Source: Oscillospiraceae bacterium (GTDB lineage: Bacteria; Bacillota; Clostridia; Oscillospirales; Ruminococcaceae). From it: DNA of 41,379 nt. The notes under the pieces were generated by a model, which did not search any database, was not told where the DNA came from, and saw only the letters and a list, made by a program, of their open reading frames with translations. Numbering within the stretch: the first letter of the stretch is position 1; every line of letters begins with the position of its first letter. The DNA is taken from positions 1-41,379 of the forward strand of contig SFFJ01000025.1 of NCBI GenBank assembly GCA_004557855.1, in the 5' to 3' direction. Position numbers and translations under genes: made by a program. Of the stretch, positions 38,781-41,379 are shown one piece after another.

Positions 38781-41379
38781 TCATAATGAAAATAATGATT
38801 TCAACAGGTACGCGTCCCTGTTGTAGTTGCGTTTCTCAAGGGATTCGAGCACATGTTGCTCTGACTCTGGAGTCCAATATATTTTCAATTTTTCTTTAGC
38901 ACGAGTGATTGCAGTGTAGAAAATATTGTGTGTTATCAATTCCTCTATTTCATTCGTAATAATGATTTTTACGGATTTATACTCCAGGCCCTGTGCTTTA
39001 TGAATTGATACCGCGTAGGCAACCTGAAAAGGAACCAAAGAACTTGAGGAATCGTTATCATCGTCAGTGCTGCGATACTTGTCCACCCAAAAGCCAATAA
39101 TTGAGTTGCCATCGTCTGATAGCCCAATCAATTCAAAATCATACCATTCAGCATCCCATTCATTTATCGCAATATCCAGTTCGACTTCAAACCATATTCG
39201 CTTTTCCTCGGGTGTAATAGCCGTGATTTGTCCTTTCATGTTGTTGTATATCAATGGGGAAAACCGGTCTGATTCATTGAACAAAATCGGATCGCCAACT
39301 TTGTAGGTTGTCACACCCCACTCAGCCACTGGGGACGGATTACTTCCTTGCAAGAAACGGTTAATGTTATTGATTCCGTATAGCCCATCATAGTTCAAGC
39401 AAAGGATTATTTCGTCTTTTTCTGTATGTTCAAAAATAGACTCGTCAAGATTTTGGACGTATTCATATTTCACAAGCGGCTCAAGAATCGCATCATCGAG
39501 CTCCCGTACTCTCTCCCACACAGTCAGCAAACTCTCGCTTGTAGTTCTGTATGGCTTTGTCAATTCAATCGCAGCCTTTTCGGGCACAAAGAATCTCGCA
39601 ATGCTAAACCAGTTGCCAAACATTATGGATTCAATCTGAAAAACATCACCGACCAGAATCAAAAGCTTATATTCCGCGCTTTCAAGAATGGCCCGCATAT
39701 CATGATTACTTACTGTGCTGCACTCGTCAATTACAAGCACATCACAGCTGGTATGTGAGTTGCGGCCGGAAAGGAACGAACGAATAGTCTTAAACTCACT
39801 TTTGGAGGTCTTGACTTTTCTCCTCATATTTTCGACAGCCGGATGCGTATTGGCAAGGAATATTTTGTCCCTATCGGAAAAGAAACTTGATATATGATTG
39901 ATAAGCGTTGATTTTCCAGTTCCGGCAGAACCATATATCAAAGCAACTGTCGAGTCCTCAAACATACGCAGAAGTGCATCCTTCTTTTCAGGACAGTCAA
40001 CTTCATAATTGCGTAGCCATGAATCAACAGATGCACGATACCCACCTATACCGTGTGCCGTCAGTTCCGAAAGTTTCTTTACGATTACCGCACTATCGTC
40101 GGCATATTCAGCAATATAAACGTAGTCATTGTATTTCTTCAGTTTGCGTCCAGTATGTTTGTAATAGATGCGGCTGTTATATTCGCGAATAAGCGAATCA
40201 AGATCGCTAAAACGTGATAACTCAGAACTCGGCGTGAAAAGAATACCTTTGTGTTCAGTATTATTTCTTATCGTCCGTGCTAAAAACTCGCATTCTTTTT
40301 CAGTGTCATCAATGCAGGCAAGGAGATCTCGCAGTTTGGGATTGTGATGTATAAGCGAAGCCGAGAACGGCATCTGATCAAACGGGATACAACCATACTG
40401 AAGGTTCAGATTTGAGAGCATACCGCATGATTCAGATGAATACTGAGCTTTCAGCACATTATTGTTGAGCTTTTGCAATAAATATCGAACAGTATTGCTC
40501 CCCGGCGCATTAGAGAGAATAAGGTTTCTGCACTCATCTAACACGTTGAAAAAGGTGATTGCTTTTGCTCTCTCAAGAACCGTAGATTTCACGTATTCAT
40601 AGTATTTGCCAGGACTCAAAACAAGTTCTACAAGGCTCATTTTTGTTGATGTCAGGAAGTTCATCAGTTCCTGATATTCCTTGTAATTTGACTTCATACC
40701 GCTTCTGACACCAAATATCTCGGCAAAATGGTCAAGCTCACAAGGCCTAATAGAAACCTGCCAGCTATCAATGATTTGTATGGGCATAGTCCTGCCCATA
40801 ATTGATATTTCATCGTTCCGAATAGAGAACTTTACAGCGTAGTAATCACTTATCTCTCGGGCAGTAAACGCTATGATACGGTCAAATTTACTCACCTTGT
40901 CATTAGCCATGGTGAAAGTAACTTCATAATAGATTCTTCCACCGACAAAAAAAGGTTTGATCTTTTGGATATAGCAGCGGTCATCATATTTACACATACG
41001 AGATTCTGCGTATCCAGAGTTGATTCTTCCAGCGATTTTTTCGTAATATTCTGCAAAATGGGGATCAAGATCAAGAGGAAAATCGCTGATGTTGCTCAGA
41101 ATCTCCATCCCATATTCATTTGACAAAAACGATTTGATGCGTAATAAGTATTCATAATACTTCAGCATCAACCTTTCAGACCCGTCCTCATCAACTGTGT
41201 AATGCGATACCGATTTTTGAAGCAAAGAATGGAATTTGCTCAAAAATCGGTACTGACCGTTACCCTTAATAAAGTTGATTGCTCTTGAGCGTTGCGAATC
41301 GTCATTAGGGTCAATATCATTTCCCTGAGCATAGACTTTCTTTGCTATATATTCTACGAGATTCCTCAGTTGGCTGAGA
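38781..41379 (-). CDS. Superfamily 1 helicase (RecD/UvrD_C_2-like), 5' end outside window
   Basis: The reading frame stays open to the window edge, so the real start is beyond 41379; a TTG at 41243 has no good ribosome binding site. At least 865 residues are visible. The first about 430 lack motifs and form a large unknown N-terminal region. The helicase core follows, with Walker A YGSAGTGKST, Walker B VLVIDECS, motif III VGDVFQIES, the UvrD_C_2 motif AVSIHKAQGLEYKSVKI and motif VI YTAITRAKEKL. It probably unwinds or translocates on DNA or RNA. Its position as cargo at the edge of the mobility genes suggests a defence-type protein, but this is inference. Confidence 0.88.
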   Translation of the reverse strand, partial: LSQLRNLVEYIAKKVYAQGNDIDPNDDSQRSRAINFIKGNGQYRFLSKFHSLLQKSVSHYTVDEDGSERLMLKYYEYLLRIKSFLSNEYGMEILSNISDFPLDLDPHFAEYYEKIAGRINSGYAESRMCKYDDRCYIQKIKPFFVGGRIYYEVTFTMANDKVSKFDRIIAFTAREISDYYAVKFSIRNDEISIMGRTMPIQIIDSWQVSIRPCELDHFAEIFGVRSGMKSNYKEYQELMNFLTSTKMSLVELVLSPGKYYEYVKSTVLERAKAITFFNVLDECRNLILSNAPGSNTVRYLLQKLNNNVLKAQYSSESCGMLSNLNLQYGCIPFDQMPFSASLIHHNPKLRDLLACIDDTEKECEFLARTIRNNTEHKGILFTPSSELSRFSDLDSLIREYNSRIYYKHTGRKLKKYNDYVYIAEYADDSAVIVKKLSELTAHGIGGYRASVDSWLRNYEVDCPEKKDALLRMFEDSTVALIYGSAGTGKSTLINHISSFFSDRDKIFLANTHPAVENMRRKVKTSKSEFKTIRSFLSGRNSHTSCDVLVIDECSTVSNHDMRAILESAEYKLLILVGDVFQIESIMFGNWFSIARFFVPEKAAIELTKPYRTTSESLLTVWERVRELDDAILEPLVKYEYVQNLDESIFEHTEKDEIILCLNYDGLYGINNINRFLQGSNPSPVAEWGVTTYKVGDPILFNESDRFSPLIYNNMKGQITAITPEEKRIWFEVELDIAINEWDAEWYDFELIGLSDDGNSIIGFWVDKYRSTDDDNDSSSSLVPFQVAYAVSIHKAQGLEYKSVKIIITNEIEELITHNIFYTAITRAKEKLKIYWTPESEQHVLESLEKRNYNRDAYLLKSLFSL

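Larger units (their letters stand above)
29954..41379. mobile_element. Integrated mobilizable element at tRNA-Ser (right end outside window)
   Basis: GC content falls clearly compared with the host part from about 30043 onwards. The gene content is integrase, excisionase-like, ParB, relaxase, MobC, RepA-like ATPase, TnpV-like and cargo. There are no conjugation (type IV secretion) genes in the visible part, so it is better called an integrative mobilizable element than a self-transmissible one. The left boundary is placed at the tRNA; the right attachment site is not in the window. Confidence 0.75.

Overview
The window looks like a chromosome segment of a GC-rich Bacillota, most likely a gut-type anaerobe of the Clostridia (Oscillospirales/Ruminococcaceae-like). 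This is inferred from RNase J instead of RNase E, strong AGGAGG ribosome binding sites, consensus TTGACA/TATAAT promoters, an IscS-IscU pair of clostridial type, RarA next to a GIY-YIG (UPF0213) protein, and a clostridial-type mobilizable element. The species cannot be named from the sequence alone.

Layout. (1) 1-7263: iscS-iscU, a membrane protein, RNase HI and RNase J, bounded by long repeat-rich intergenic stretches. (2) 7264-16561, all on the minus strand: a conserved-looking but functionally unexplained gene set transcribed from about 16600 leftwards. Its order is DUF1257 (Ycf35-like), DUF2997, an unknown 146-residue protein, a PflA-like radical SAM protein, a Ycf46-like AAA ATPase, a very large RCC1-like repeat protein split by a -1 frameshift, a GrpE-like factor, a 55-residue duplication product and an Hsp70-like chaperone. 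Most junctions are translationally coupled (ATGA or TGATG). This is the best candidate for an undescribed protein system. (3) 16912-29475: ordinary chromosomal genes. They are a LysR regulator divergent from a lone malonate decarboxylase alpha subunit (mdcA), birA, a MacB-like ABC transporter, udk, deoD, rarA, an SdpI-family membrane protein and a GIY-YIG protein. (4) 29535-30042: tRNA-Arg(ACG) and tRNA-Ser(CGA); the tRNA-Ser is preceded by a displaced copy of its own 5' half. (5) 30043-41379 (right end outside the window): a lower-GC integrated mobilizable element. It carries a tyrosine integrase, an excisionase-like protein, ParB, a relaxase with MobC, a RepA-like ATPase, a DUF6076-like zinc protein, a TnpV-family protein and a superfamily 1 helicase that runs off the window edge.

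Layered over the host part is a striking set of structured intergenic repeats. The clearest is a cloverleaf family present four times (492-572, 9553-9633, 16779-16857, 29027-29109). Each copy has an outer stem of 10-13 bp enclosing three adjacent 17-22 nt hairpins, nearly all with 3-nt loops, and the paired bases differ between copies in a compensatory way. A second family (three copies in 1-7085) carries a stem of 10-11 bp with a 6-nt loop that also covaries. A third structured tract lies inside the chaperone/AAA gene set (14486-14783).

How the genes fit together: iscS and iscU supply Fe-S clusters, which the radical SAM protein needs. The AAA ATPase, GrpE-like and Hsp70-like proteins suggest ATP-driven remodelling of a client, with the RCC1-like protein as a possible scaffold. 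udk and deoD are nucleoside salvage genes. The mobile element targets tRNA-Ser and carries everything needed for mobilization by a helper conjugative element.
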